Numbered from the stretch's first letter, positions 1-10,833 are shown. The stretch: 64,000 nt of DNA from Pisolithus tinctorius (GCA_024663395.1 JANFAH010000002.1:3472001-3536000), one strand, 5' to 3'. Notes: a model not told the origin generated them from the sequence alone. Program-made: numbers and translations.

Positions 1-482
1 ACTGGTGGCAAAAATTTGCAAAGCCAAGGAAAGATTGTATGTCCTTCACCTTGCAAGGCTTGGGCCAGTCACAAATGGTTTGGACTTTTTCCTTCAACAT
101 GGTGAAGCTGGTAGGAGAAAGGTGGAATCTGAGGTATTCCATTGAGTCTGAGTGGAACTCACATTTCTCCAGCTTTGCATACAGGCCATGAAGCTGAAGC
201 CAGCAGAGTACCTCTCAGACATGCTGCTTGTGAGACTCCTTGTCTCCAGAGTAGATTAGGTTTTCATCTACATAGAGAACTACATGTACATCTAACATAT
301 CAGTGAAGATTGTGTTGACAAAGTGTTGGAAAGTGGCCAGGGGATTGGTGAGCCTGAAGGGCATTACTAACCACTTGTAGGACCCATAGCACATCTGAAA
401 CACAGTCTTCCACTTGTTGCCCAGGGCAATCCAGTGTAGGGAGCTGTATACTCCCTGAAGCTGAAACAGGAAACTGTCAGTA
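1..482 (-). pseudogene. Ty3/gypsy reverse transcriptase fragment (palm to thumb)
   Basis: Translated from about 482 down to 1, this gives the second half of a Ty3/gypsy reverse transcriptase. It reads WKTVFQMCYGSYKWLVMPF, then a YVDE sequence where active enzymes have YVDD or YLDD, then the connection region ending QSFLGFA. The altered second aspartate and a stop before EVLCWLQ show that the copy is dead. It matches the stretch missing between the RT start at about 4070 and its continuation, so it is probably the same minus-strand G2-type element, split by the insertions at 483-4069. The left end leaves the window. The family assignment is firm; the link to the 4.1-5.9 kb fragment is inferred. 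Confidence 0.85.
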
Positions 483-964
483 AATCCTGCTGCCTCTGCA
501 GTAGGCCCCTGTTGTTCTATGCCTTTGGAATTCTTCCTGCTTGTTGGCTCATGTTTTGTCCTACTGTCATGACCATGACATTGGCATAAGCCCCTAACAC
601 CTACTCTGCCCTCTCCCAATGTGTTCCTGTGCTTCTCCACCCTCTTCTGACATGTTCCCATGCTCCTCCGACCCTCCTGACACATCTCCACACCTCCCCA
701 AGGTCCCCTGTCCATGTTCTGACCAACTCTGCTCAACTTCACCCTCAGGTTGGTCACATGGAGGCCAGACCTTCATCTGTGCCTCCTCTGAGGCCTTGGT
801 CGGCTCAGTGGGCTGTTTGACTTGTGGTGCTGCATTCCAGATAGGGTTCCACCCTTGTGTCAGTTTTTCTCCATTCTTCTGCTCCTTCAGTATTTACCCT
901 CTCTCCCACATTGTAGTAGTTCCATTGTCTCAGTAAAGGTCCCCATCATCCCTATTTTCTATCT
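483..964. other. Unassigned stretch
   Basis: Pyrimidine-rich on the plus strand. Open frames occur on both strands but none resembles a known domain. It lies between a gypsy RT fragment and an LTR fragment, so it is probably old repeat sequence. Confidence 0.5.
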
Positions 965-1209
965 CTTGTGTTGCACTGTGGAGTACCTGACTGTGTGCTG
1001 TCAAGGAGAGCTCTGAAGGGATGTCACATGACCCTTCAGAGAATGGTCCACACAGACCAATGGTAGACCAGTGCAAGTCTGACAGCAGTCAGAGTGGAGA
1101 AGGTTCATGAATGACAGAGGGCAGGTGGAGTTGGTGCAGAGTGAGTGAATGACTGACAGAGAAGGGTGTGGAGTGAGTGAGGACTTAGGATAAACACATG
1201 ATCATGACA
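965..1209 (-). repeat. LTR1 fragment (5' part, G1 gypsy family)
   Basis: The reverse complement starts TGTCATGATCATG and matches the first ~240 bp of the LTR1 family (intact copies at 37214-37949 and 58369-59102). The remainder, including the TATA region, is absent. Confidence 0.8.
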
Positions 1210-1396
1210 CTACACTACATTAATAATCAAAAGTGTGCACACTACACTACACTACACTACAACCACTGGTACACAAACACTACACCACTGATGAAAAATG
1301 TGAACGCTACACTACATTATTAATCAAAAATGCAAACACCACACAATACAACACTACAACCACTAGTACACAACACAACATTGCTAATGAAAAATG
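1210..1396. repeat. ACTAC/ACAAC-rich degenerate minisatellite
   Basis: Short ACTAC and ACAAC units alternate with the phrase TAATGAAAAATGTGAAC. The same array resumes at 3481-3562 after the solo LTR insertion, and a diverged patch occurs near 43140-43230. Confidence 0.75.
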
Positions 1397-1401
1397 CAAA
1401 C

Positions 1402-3475
1402 TGTCAAGTACGGGATGTCTGGGTTGAGACTGGACCGGAGACCGAAGCGGGCACGAGGCCAAGGGGTCGGAGTCAGGGGTAAAGATGAAGGTACAGGTGG
1501 GTGGACTGGTTGGACTTAGCGACTGAGGATACAGCGCTATTCCCTTGCGTGAGTCTCAGTCTGAGTCCGAGGCCGAGACAGAGTTATCAGAGGTACAGTG
1601 AGGGACAAAAGCATTGCAATGTTTGTGAGGTGTGAATTGTTGCTGATGTAGCTCGGGCTATTCTGCACAGATAATCATGATACCTATACCATTGGAAAGG
1701 GATGACTCTAAGCTTTCCGGAGCACTAAGGTTCAGTCAAAACAAAGCAATACATGCTGAGATACACCCTATTCTTTCCAAAAAGTGCATTGCAATGCTTT
1801 TGTCCCTGACTGGTGAAATCATGAAATGTGACCTTTTGATGGGATTGCGGGCATGGAGGATGGGAAAAAATGGTTACATAATAAACCACATGATCATCCA
1901 GATGATTTGTCAGCATGTAAACAATGACAAACATTGGACTTGTACCATTAATCCTCCCTCTTTTACCACAACTCATGAAATCATCTCTCTAGCTCACATG
2001 GTCATTTGCTCAAGGAATTCTTATCAAATACTGGAGGCCACCACAGTGCCATCAGTATAACATGCTCTCAGAACCATCAGCCCCTTAAAAAACCTGCTGT
2101 CAGTCATTCCCTGGACTGTTTCCCCCTCCATGCCTGATGTGTTCTGGGACTAATCAGTACTTGGAAGGCTGAAAATGTTGTGGAGGTCAATCTGGCACTT
2201 CAGAACATGATGTACAAACCAGTCCCCTCTCAACTGATGCATTTCTAGCACAGGAAAACATTTATGGAGGTTGGGGTGAGACAAAACCTCCTTGGGCTCT
2301 GAGCACCATAAGAGGGTTCACTAGATCTTGCTCTGATCTGAACTGTAGATGACTGGGGAAGGATTATTTGGTCATATGTGACCAAAGGCAACATTCAGGG
2401 CCAGATGGAAGCACAGGATTCTGCTCCATGGCAGTTCAGTAGCATATCCTTCTGATGACACCCAGGGGTAAAGAGGATTTTGTCTTTCCCTAACTTCCAT
2501 ACCATTGTCCCTGTGCCAGAAATGCATTGGTTGAGAGGGGACTGGTTTGTACATCATGTTCTGAAGTGCCAGATTGACCTCCACAACATTTTCAGCCTTC
2601 CAAGTACTGATTAGTCCCAGAACACATCAGGCATGGGGGGGGAAACAGTCCAGGAAATGACTGACAGCAGGTTTTTTAAGGGCCTGATGGTTCTGAGAGC
2701 ATGTTATACTGATGGCACTGTGGTGGCCTCCAGTATTTGATAAGAATTCCTTGAGCAAATGACCATGTGAGCTAGAGAGATGATTTCATGAGTTGTGGTA
2801 AAAGAGGGAGGATTAATGGTACAAGTCCAATGTTTGTCATTGTTTACATGCTGACAAATCATCTGGATGATCATGTGGTTTATTATGTAACCATTTTTTC
2901 CCATCCTCCATGCCCGCAATCCCATCAAAAGGTCACATTTCATGATTTCACCAGTCAGGGACAAAAGCGTTGCAATGCACTTTTTGGAAAGAATATGGTG
3001 TATCTCAGCATGTATTGCTTTGTTTTGACTGAACCTTAGTGCTCTGGAAAGCTTAGAGTCATCCCTTTCCAATGGTATAGGTATCACGATTATCTGTGCA
3101 GAATAGCCCGAGCTACATCAGCAACAATTCACACCTCACAAACATTGCAACGCTTTTGTCCCTCACTGTAACTTAGTTGATTTCAGACTAAGGAGTACAG
3201 GCCGAGTAGCTACGAGCTTATATACCAGAAGTAACTATAGTATGGAGACCGGTAATGCCGGTCTCGCAAAGATTGCTAAGATGATTGGTAAGACAAGGAT
3301 TACTAACGTATGACTAAGGTAACGGAGACCAGGACAGGCAGACCGGGGACAGGACCAGGGACAGGACTTAACTGAAATGACAGACACTGCAAAGCAGTGT
3401 CTACCGCGCTAGACCGACTGGAGATATGGGATTGGCGAGGCCGAGTCCGGCCGGGGTCGAGACATGACTATGACA
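1402..3475 (-). mobile_element. Solo LTR2 with CAAAC target duplication, split by a foldback transposon
   Basis: LTR of about 499 bp once the transposon at 1596-3168 is removed. In the minus direction it starts TGTCATAGTCATG and ends in TTGACA. Perfect 5-bp duplications CAAAC flank it at 1397-1401 and 3476-3480, and no internal retrotransposon sequence lies alongside, so it is a solo LTR. A TATATAA-type box lies near 3220 in the reverse direction. It keeps more CpG than most of the window. Confidence 0.92.
1596..3168. mobile_element. Palindromic Tc1/mariner-type foldback transposon, copy 1
   Basis: About 1573 bp between two TA dinucleotides (1594-1595 and 3169-3170). Both ends read CAGTGAGGGACAAAAGC inward, allowing single changes. 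The two halves are near-identical inverted arms of roughly 700 bp around a ~190-bp centre. Inside each arm lies a second, inward-flipped copy of the terminal sequence (1787-1812 and 2952-2977), so each outer ~217 bp looks like a small element with its own inverted ends. Short frames appear on both strands only because the arms mirror each other; no transposase domain is visible. It is probably non-autonomous, moved by a Tc1/mariner-type transposase; that class is inferred from the TA target and the CAGTG-type ends. Confidence 0.9.
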
Positions 3476-3480
3476 CAAAC

Positions 3481-3562
3481 ACCACACAACACAATAATAC
3501 TTTACTAATGAAAGATGTGAACAGTACACAACACAACACTACATTACTAATGAAAAATGTGA
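3481..3562. repeat. ACAAC/TAATGAAAAATGTGAAC minisatellite, right part
   Basis: Continuation of the array at 1210-1396, displaced by the solo LTR2 insertion. Confidence 0.7.
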
Positions 3563-3569
3563 ACACCCT

Positions 3570-3748
3570 ACCTGAAATCCTCTTCTTGACCTCAGACTTG
3601 GACTGAAACCCATGCAAGGGAATAGTGCTGCACTCTCAGTCACTAAGTCCAACCAGTCCACCCTCTGTATCTCTCTGATCCCAACCCTTTGGCCTTGTGC
3701 CCACTTCAGTCTCCAGTCCAGTTGAACCTGGACACCACAGACTTGACA
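3570..3748 (+). repeat. LTR2 fragment (3' end)
   Basis: Matches the last ~180 bp of the plus-strand LTR2 at 51285-51723 and ends at the same ACTTGACA. Confidence 0.75.
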
Positions 3749-4069
3749 GTTGCCCAGTCATCAATAAACTGATCTGGAATTCCACAACCAAGCCACTGCC
3801 CAGCCACATCACCAGTTGACTATCTGTGCCAATCATATCTAAAAAACTCTGGTTGACCATGTCACCCCAAATTCTACAGGTTGTCCTTTGTACCCATAGG
3901 CTCTTCCCTTCTGTGCTTCTGCTTTCCCACCAGCTCCACCTCTCACCTGTACATGTACCCTCATTCTGTTGGAAGATACCCCCTTGCCTTTGTTCCATTT
4001 ACTCTCATTTACCACTCACCAGACTATTTCACATGCATCTGTACTTCCATCCTGCTTCTTAACAAAGAG
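3749..4069. other. Unassigned stretch
   Basis: Pyrimidine-rich DNA between an LTR2 end and the gypsy RT start. No domain or RNA was recognised; it may be leader sequence or the remnant of another insertion. Confidence 0.4.
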
Positions 4070-5927
4070 GAGTAGGGGGAAGAGGTTGGATGAATGAAGC
4101 CAGTGGTGAGATTTTCATCAATGAAAGTCTGGAGCACTTGGAGCTCAACCAGGAACAGTGAATAGATGGTGCCAAGAGGTGGGGTGGTTCCTTCTTTGAG
4201 CTCTATCTTCAGGTCATACTCCCAGTGAGGTGGGAGTGCCAAGGCCCTGGCCTTTCTGAACACATCAGCAAAGTCATGGTACTCCTCTGGGACACTGGGG
4301 AAGGATGGGGGAGGTGAAGCCAAGGCCAATCAGGTTGAGCTGAGTCCAAGGGGTGGAGCTGAAGTTGGAACTGGGTGGACCCTTCAAGCTTGCAGGCACA
4401 TACAAAGGTGGCTGCATTGATTAGAGAGATGTTAGGGGCCTTCAGGGGGGTGCAATCCATGAAGTCAGAGACCAGTACAGATGGTGCAAGGCTGGGTTGG
4501 TCACTAGGTCTGGGGTCAGGAAGACCAGTGGAGACCAGGCTTACAGAGGGTGTCAATGGGGTTGGCATTCCTTGTACATGAGTCTGGAAAGTAATACTGC
4601 TCAATACCCAGTGAATCAATGGATTGTATTGGGTGAGCCAGTTATGCCCAAGAAGACATCTATTGCTTGGGTTATGGTAAAGGTGGATGTTCCATCAAAA
4701 AGCTAGAGTTAGATTGGGGAGACCAAGTAAGGGGAAAATGAGTGTTGATTAGCAAATTCATTATCTATGAAACAGTGTGTGGAAGCTGGAGTTCACTAAA
4801 GTACAAAGCCAAGGTAAATCAAAGTTTTCTGAGGTGATGTACAGGGTAAGGGAATTAGGGCTGGAAAGAGCAGACAGGTTGAGTCATGCCTCCAAGTTTG
4901 CACAACCAGAGTCAATACAGCTCTTGGATTGGGTGGAGTCCTGGGAGCTGCCACCTATGTTTTGTCTCAGGGGTAGAACCTGAGCCTGAGGCCAATGCTG
5001 CCTCAGTAGTAGCTACAGCATGAGCCTTGGCCTTTCCAGCTTTCTTGGGGCACTTCTCAGTGAAGTGGCCAGGGCCTCCACAGAACATGCAGAGGTTCCC
5101 TTCAATGTGATGCTTGCATTCTTCCAGGGTGAGCTTCCCATATTTGCTGAGCTTGCTAGGCTTGGTCTTAGATGAGTTACTGTTATTACCACCCAGCTTT
5201 GATGAAGGTGGCTTGGGGGAGGATCCAGAGTCATTATTGTTGCTACCAGTCTTGGGCTTGTCCTGGTCAGTCTTGTTCTGACTGTTGTTACTGGAACTGG
5301 TGGTGTGAGGAAATATATTAGTGAGGATTGGGGATGGAATATCAGAATCTGAGAGGGAGAGTAAGTCCAAAGGGGCTCCTATAGTCTGAGCAAGGGAAGG
5401 AAGGGCTAGGAAACTGTCTAAGGCAGTCTGGGGCAGTCATAAACTTGTTCTCATCTTTGGGGGTAACTCATCTATTGGTGAAAACTTACAGTATGAACAA
5501 ACTGTAAGTAAGTGCTGACTAAGCACAAAAACTGCGAATTATGCTACTCAAGTATAGTACCCACAACAGTAAGTAAAGACATAATAAAATAAGAATTAAT
5601 ACTCAATCCCTTAGTAAGGAGATCTCTCTCCTTACAGTGGACTTGTTGTTGGAAGAGGATGAGCCCTGGTGCTTACTCACCTGTTGGACTTCTTCCTTGC
5701 ACTCCCAGTAGCACACATCTATTTCCTGGGTGAGGTAGTGGAGCTTGTGGAGAGTGCAGGGTTCACCAACCTGACAGACTTTGTCCTTCATTCAGTTGGG
5801 GGTACCAGTATAAAGGTGATGGCACAGTGCACCATCACTGTATCCCTGGACTTGTGAAGAAAACCAGTTGAAGTTGACCATGTACTTATTGATCTGCTGG
5901 CTACCTGTTGTCTGCAGGTGGTCAAGC
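4070..5927 (-). pseudogene. G2 gypsy gag, protease and RT N-terminus
   Basis: Read from 5927 downward this follows the G2 element at 51.7 kb. The gag part (about 5880-5600) includes DKVCQVGEPCTLHKLHY. A Ser/Asn-rich linker follows, then a CCHC knuckle CMFCGGPGHFTEKC near 5060-5100, then the aspartic protease region and the RT start near 4060-4320 with YHDFADVF. Frames change several times and stops are present. An insertion of about 300 bp interrupts the gag linker at roughly 5300-5640. The 5' end is cut at 5927 by a copia LTR and the 3' end at about 4070. Gag and CCHC proteins package element RNA; nothing here is likely to be made. Confidence 0.85.
5300..5640. mobile_element. Small insertion in the gag linker
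   Basis: AT-rich sequence interrupting the Ser/Asn-rich gag linker. It contains a GTAAGGAGA/TCTCCTTAC palindrome near 5616-5637 and shares the 16-mer TATGCTACTCAAGTAT (5540-5555) with the insertion at 27548-27804. The left boundary is unclear and no ends were identified. Confidence 0.4.
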
Positions 5928-6212
5928 TGTTACAGTGGTGCCTCTGCACCTCTGTTCGCATTTTCACTTGTTCTATTGTTATTAGCTATACTAATATGGT
6001 CTAAGTTCGCATTCCTACACTATACAGTGTTGTGGTGTGTTGTGACTGTTTGTTTTCCCTTGTTTATCATTTTTGCGCACTTAGCAGTTCTGTGTGCCCA
6101 GTGTATTTTCTCTTCAGTCTCTTACACTGGGCACAAGGTAATGTCAATACTTAGCTGTTGAATATAGTCTCTTACACTGGGCACAAGGCCTCCAGGTTGG
6201 GTTAATTGAACA
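5928..6212 (+). repeat. Copia LTR, diverged subtype (LTR-C2)
   Basis: Starts TGTTACAGTGGTGCC and ends TTGAACA. Like the other copia LTRs it holds two copies of AGTCTCTTACACTGGGCACAAG. It stands directly before a copia pol fragment, but no matching target duplication is seen, so it may mark an internal deletion. Confidence 0.8.
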
Positions 6213-7301
6213 GGGGGAGATGTTGAAACTGTAGGCGCTGATCCAGACCCCATTCAGCCTCCTGTTGTTCTCCCAGAACTGCCTGCACCTCCTCCTTGCA
6301 CCCCATCGCCTGTGCCACCTCCAAGAGCCCCCAGTGTTCATATGTGGTGCCTGTGCACCTCATTTCGCAGTTTATTCTTTATGATGTTCTTTTCTCACTC
6401 TACAGACTTGTAGTGGACACTTAGCTGCGCTCTAAGTGTCCTTGGTTTGTTTTTGTTTACTATTTACATTTGTTTATCATTTTTGCGCACTTACTGCTCT
6501 GTGCCCAGTGAGATTTTCTTCAGTCTCTTACACTGGGCACAAGGCCTTAAACTTGGGTTGTTTGAACACCCAGTCCAATTGGAATTGGTGCTAGACTCCC
6601 TAGGAGGCGCAGACAGAAGCCCAGAGACTGGTGGAAGCTCTCCCCTGCGCAATTGGATGATGTGGAGGACATGGAAGAGAGTGATGATGAACTGGCTCTG
6701 TCTGCATTGCTTCCTGATGAGCCACTCACATTTTCAGAGGCTATGCGACGCCCTGATGCTGAGAAATGGTGAGCAGCTGCCTTGGAGGAATTAGCAGCAC
6801 ACCAGAGCAATGGGACCTGGAAACTCGTCCCTAGGCCTGCTGGGAGCAAAGTCATTGGCTCCAAATGGGTATTCAAGGTGAAGTGCAATGCTGATGGCTC
6901 CATAGACCGGTACAAGGCTCGATTGGTTGCCAAGGGATATAACCAGCGCCCTGGCTTCGACTACCTTGAAGTATTCGCTCCTACAGCTTGCCTTGCATCT
7001 ATCAGAGTCATTCTAGCCTTAGCAGCTCTCCAGGACCTTCATCTTCGCTCTGTTGATGTTTCTTATGCATATCTGAATGGAGAGATGGACTGTGAGGTGT
7101 ATATGGCGCAACCAAAAGGATTTGTTGAGGGAGACTCCAGATCCCAGGTGTGTCTGTTACAGAAAGCGATTTATGGCAGTAAACAGGGAGGAAACCACTG
7201 GAACAAGAAGATGCGCTCTGTCCTTCAGTCTCTTGGCTTCAGGCAAACCTATTCAGATGCCAGCATCTACATCTATTCCCAAAATGATGTTACCATCATT
7301 C
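6213..7301 (+). pseudogene. Ty1/copia pol fragment with RVT_2 reverse transcriptase
   Basis: A proline-rich linker (6213-6334), interrupted by a solo LTR, continues at 6574 into the copia RT domain. It shows the conserved NGTWKLVPRP, GSKWVFKVK and KARLVAKGYNQ boxes and DVSYAYLNGEMDCEVYMAQP, which marks the RVT_2 palm. The frame then stops at an LTR head (7302), before the YVDD box. One TGA at 6770-6772 interrupts the frame where copia proteins carry a coding residue. CpG is better kept here than in the gypsy elements. The protease, integrase core and RNase H of the same element are not seen. Confidence 0.9.
6335..6568 (+). mobile_element. Copia solo LTR (LTR-C) inside copia pol
   Basis: 234 bp, TGTTCATATG...TTTGAACA, flanked by perfect CCCAG duplications (6330-6334 and 6569-6573). 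The pol linker reads on across the site when the LTR and one CCCAG are ignored. Confidence 0.95.
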
Positions 7302-7393
7302 TGTTCATATGTGGTGCCTGTGCACCTCAATTCGCATTTTATCACTTATTATATTCTTTTCTCACCCTACAGACTTCTAATGGACACTTAGCT
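7302..7393 (+). repeat. Copia LTR-C head fragment
   Basis: First ~92 bp of LTR-C (TGTTCATATGTGGTGCC), breaking the copia RT frame at DVTIIL. The rest of the LTR is missing. Confidence 0.8.
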
Positions 7394-7678
7394 TATGTTA
7401 ATGGGACATGCAGCACCACTATTAAAATGGCATATGGGGATTATAATAGCCTGGGCCAGAGTTGCCACCATTTGATTGATCACAATACATGTCCAGACCT
7501 CAAGTTGGAGAGGTTGTGGTGGGAAAGTGGTGGTGCAAGGTTGCATCTCATGAAGAACTTGGCAGCACATGTACTCTGCAAGCTGGTTAGAAATGACTCC
7601 CTGTAATTGGGACATCAAGGGGGAGTACTTGAGTGCAGAGGTGCACATTCAGGGGGGAGTGTTCATATGTGGTGCCTG
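7394..7678 (+). mobile_element. Copia 3' end: terminal coding remnant, polypurine tract, 3' LTR head
   Basis: Ends with the purine run AGGGGGGAG (7651-7659) directly before TGTTCATATGTGG (7660-7678), the layout of a polypurine tract and 3' LTR start. The coding remnant upstream is too short and diverged to name. Confidence 0.7.
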
Positions 7679-9175
7679 CCCAAGTGCAAATAAAAGAGAA
7701 AAATCACTGCTAACCCTCAGTTTGTTGCTACAAAGGACTCAAATGTTGTAGGTGATGCTGTCAAGTCATTGCCTGCAAAGCGAGGAAGAGCTAATCAGCC
7801 CTTTGATCCCAATCCCATGCCTGTGAATGGTGGGTTCCATAAGTTTACTCCACTGTTCCATTCTAGTCTGACCATGTCATACAAACCCAGAACCAAGTGG
7901 CCCTCAGCTGAGGTGTTCTTCACATACTGAAAAGGCAAGCAACTTCAGCAGCTTCTCAACACTGAGCATGCCCATGTTCAAATAATCACAACTGGAAACC
8001 TCTGGTGCCCAGTGTAAGAGACTAATATTGGAGGAAATTGTACATAAGACATACCTGGTGCCCAGTGTAAGAGACTGAAGAAAATTTCACTGGGCACACA
8101 ACTGTAAGTGCGCAAAAATGATAAACAAAGGAAAACAATAAACAATCACAAAGCAAGGACACTTAGAGCGAAGTATAGTGTTCAATAGAAGTCTGTAGGG
8201 TTAGATAGTAATGTAACAAAGAAAGGAAATGGAATGGAGGTGCACAGGCACCTAAAGTGAACAAAGTGAACAGCCCAAACTGCCAAACACCTGCAATCAT
8301 TGATGCAAAATGCAAAGCCTTGACATACCTATGCAGGGGGAGCTGTCAACCCTATGGCAGCTGGATACTTTGGAGATGATGTGGCAAGGCAAACCCTGTG
8401 GTGGGCAATGGCAGCATCTCAAGGTCAAGGTCTTGTGGCTCAGTCATCATTCACTCCCTCTCAGCCTAGTCAAATGTAACAAATGGGACACCAGCTGCCT
8501 CGTTCAACAACATTTCAAAAGCTTGGTCCACAGTCTTGCTGTCACTGCTTGGTTGTGGCAAAGAAGAGGTTGCATGCCAACATTTCAACACTCCTTCATC
8601 TTATCACCATCTCTATGTATCCAGCAGTCTGTCTGCAGACCCTTGTCACATAAAACAATTACAGCAAAAGTATGAACAATACTCCCAGGGGGTATACAAC
8701 TACATTTTCCATGTTATACCCTATCAACTTGCCACTGCAATCACCAAGCCACTTTGCATTGTTTGCCCTATTGAGATTTTTGCAATGCAATGCCAAACAC
8801 CTGCTCATTGCCAGAAAGAATTGGGTGACATCTACAACACCTACACATTCATGACCTTTGAAGTATCTTTCTTATGCCAGTGACAATGACAACCCTTTAG
8901 CAAATGCTGCTAATGAAGTGCTAGGGCATGGAAAGGAGGCTGCAAATGTCAATTATGCATGCCAGGCTTCAGATTTGGATATCACTGCACACCAATTATT
9001 TGAGAAAGTCAGCTCAGAATGGATAATTTGGCATGGCATTGATGTAAATAATCCTACAATGATTTTAAGCCAAGTATCAATCAGCTGCCACCAGTTCAAG
9101 TCCCACCCAGCATTCTGCTAGCCACATGGATCCTTGTTGTAATTGTGGCAGCTGTTCTTGGGACAGCCAGCTTAT
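7679..9175 (+). pseudogene. Decayed protein-coding fragment, family not recognised
   Basis: Once the solo LTR at 7975-8272 is removed, the plus strand gives protein-like stretches. One contains AKRGRANQPFDPNPMP near 7785. Another, near 8330-8420, contains NPMAAGYFGDDVARQ, and a third, near 8890-9030, contains NEVLGHGKEAANVNYACQ. Stops and frame changes separate them. The last stretch loosely recalls the C-terminal region that follows RecQ-like helicases in some basidiomycetes, but the likeness is weak. No catalytic motif is visible. Bases 9176-9479 hold nothing I can name. Confidence 0.35.
7975..8272 (-). mobile_element. Copia solo LTR, minus strand
   Basis: 298 bp, flanked by GCCCA at 7970-7974 and 8273-8277. 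The reverse complement starts TGTTCACTTT and ends TTTGAACA. Confidence 0.92.
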
Positions 9176-9479
9176 TTACAAGCAGTGTAGGATGTGTTTA
9201 AATCCAGATTGCAGGGAATTTTGGAAATCCAGTGGGATGCACCTCGTTTGCTGGAATATGCTGAAGAATTTTTGACTTTGCACACATGAACATTCACCAA
9301 CTTCTCCAATGGTGAAGCAGATAGGATATTCCACCAGTACCAACAACAGGCAGCCTGTGGTGAATTAAAACTTTGATGATACCCCTTAGGCATGGTAAGG
9401 CATGTCAGTTCATTTGTGTCATCTGAGCTGACACCTCTCAGCATAAAGGTTAGCTCTTGAAAAAACTTGCCATACTTTG

Positions 9480-9655
9480 TGTTGCAAGTGTAATACTCCA
9501 GCACTCAGCAATGTTAGTCCCTACTAGCACTTGGTGGTTAAACCACACCAAGTAAGCCAAGATACCTTGACCAAATAGCTCAGTGGTTAGAGCACCTGGT
9601 CAAAACTTGGGAGGTCCAGGGTTCAATCCCCTGTCTGGTTGCATTTATTGCAACA
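9480..9655 (+). mobile_element. 176-bp TG...CA element carrying a tRNA-like sequence, copy 1
   Basis: Starts TGTTGCAAGTG and ends ATTGCAACA, so the ends are inverted TGTTGCAA/TTGCAACA. Its length is exactly that of the other two copies (10241-10416, 12928-13103). The 5-bp flanks (CTTTG/GTAAG) do not match, unlike the other two copies, so this one may have recombined. Confidence 0.85.
9569..9641 (+). tRNA. tRNA-like sequence (degenerate, inside a mobile element)
   Basis: 73 nt with a D stem GCTC/GAGC, a T arm CAGGG-TTCAATC-CCCTG, a 6-of-7 paired acceptor and a G discriminator. The pol III A box (TAGCTCAGTGG) and B box (GGTTCAATCCC) are intact. The anticodon stem rests on wobble pairs and the loop TCAAAAC lacks U33, so this copy is unlikely to serve translation. 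Confidence 0.6.
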
Positions 9656-9729
9656 GTAAGATGGTATCTGCACCTCTTTGTCACCATCTATTTGATTCAG
9701 CTCAGCATTGTATAGATGGACCACAAAGT

Positions 9730-10117
9730 AGTCACTGGTTGGGGTGTTAGTGATGGTGCTTTTGCACCTCTCTGTTCCTTTTATTGCTGTATTGCATTGT
9801 TTTCTACTCTGATTAATGGCCATTAAGTTTGCTTTGCTCACTTACAGCATTGTGGATTGGTGTGTCCATTGTTTATCTTTGTTTACCCATTTTGCACACT
9901 TAGCATTGTGTACCCAGTGTATTTTTCTCTTCAGTCTGTGACACTGGGCACACACAACTGCTAAGTGTGCAAAAATGGTAAATGAAGGAAAACAAACAGT
10001 CACAACATACCATAACACTGTATAGTGTAGGAATGTGAACTTAGAGCATATTAGTATAGCTAGTAACAGTAGAAGAAGTGAAAATGCGAACAGAGGTGCA
10101 GAGGCACCACTGTAACA
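9730..10117. repeat. Two copia LTR-C2 fragments, tail to tail
   Basis: A plus-oriented LTR-C2 body (about 9730-9950) runs into a minus-oriented one that ends CACTGTAACA at 10117. The junction lies in the ACTGGGCACA motif near 9950. Short inverted pair; foldback in RNA is possible. Confidence 0.7.
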
Positions 10118-10240
10118 GGCTTTCCTGTGCACCAAAGGCCTCTGGACTATTGTCAGTGGCATTGCAAAGCACCCTGATGAGTCAAAAACTGAAGGTAGAG
10201 CCAAATGGGACCTCAGAGCAGAAAAGTGGCAGGAAAACTC

Positions 10241-10416
10241 TGTTGCAAGTGTAATACTCCAGCACTCAGCAATGCTAGTCCCTACTAGCACATGGTGGTT
10301 AAATCACACCAAGTAAGCCAAGATACCTTGACCAAATAGCTCAGTGGCTAGAGCACTCAGTTGAAACCTGGGAGGTCCAGGGTTCAATCCCCTGTCTGGT
10401 TGCATTTATTGCAACA
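10241..10416 (+). mobile_element. 176-bp TG...CA element carrying a tRNA-like sequence, copy 2
   Basis: Perfect 5-bp duplication AACTC (10236-10240 and 10417-10421) inside copia gag. Same ends TGTTGCAA/TTGCAACA and same length as copies 1 and 3. TG...CA ends with a 5-bp duplication are marks of LTR-type integration rather than of a poly(A)-tailed SINE. Confidence 0.92.
10330..10402 (+). tRNA. tRNA-Phe(GAA)-like sequence inside the 176-bp element
   Basis: 73 nt including the discriminator. The acceptor GACCAAA/TCTGGTT pairs at 6 of 7 with one G-T. The D stem is GCTC/GAGC, the anticodon stem CTCAG/CTGGG pairs fully with one wobble, and the loop TTGAAAC gives anticodon GAA with U33 in place. 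The T arm CAGGG/CCCTG is perfect. This is the best folding of the three copies. Its place in a repeat with target duplications argues against a normal host gene. Confidence 0.7.
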
Positions 10417-10599
10417 AACTCTACCTGGCACTCTCTAATGAGCAGAGGATGCATGTGGAGGCTGTCCAAGACAATCCTGTCGAAATCTGGTCAACCCTTG
10501 CTTCAATCCACCTCAAACAATGTCCTGGGGCTCGATTCAATGCCTGGGACAACTTCTTCTCTATCAGGAAGCAACCAGACAAGTCTCTGCACTCCCTGA

Positions 10600-10833
10600 T
10601 GTTCAGATAACCACAAACTGGGGACTTGTGCCCAGTGTAAGAGACTGAAGAAAATTTCACTGGGCACAGAGCAGTAAGTGCACAAAAATGATAAACAAAT
10701 GTAAATAATAAACAAAAGCAAACCAAGGACACTCAGAGCGAAGCTAAGTGCCCACTACAAGTCTGTAGAGTGAGAGAAGAACATCATAGAAGATAAAATG
10801 TGAGATGAGGTGCACAGGCACCACATATGAACA
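10600..10833 (-). repeat. Copia LTR-C, minus strand
   Basis: The reverse complement starts TGTTCATATGTGGTGCC at 10833 and runs to 10600. Its head region is the first unit of the tandem array that follows. Confidence 0.88.

Larger units (their letters stand above)
10118..10599 (+). pseudogene. Ty1/copia gag fragment (UBN2-like)
   Basis: The frame from about 10120 gives LCTKGLWTIVSGIAKHPDES, followed after the 176-bp insertion by LALSNEQRMHVEAV, EIWSTLASIHLK and PGARFNAWDNFFSIRK. This order is typical of copia gag (UBN2/gag_pre-integrs type). The frame shifts by one base around the insertion and the fragment ends at the copia LTR at 10600. It has no CCHC knuckle. It is interrupted by the tRNA-bearing element at 10241-10416, whose AACTC duplication lets the original site be reconstructed. 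Confidence 0.8.

Noticed and set aside
1677..3087. 127-135 residue frames, mirrored on both strands, in the foldback elements
   Set aside because: They are the same sequence seen from each arm of the palindrome, with no domain; conservation follows from the inverted repeat, not from coding.
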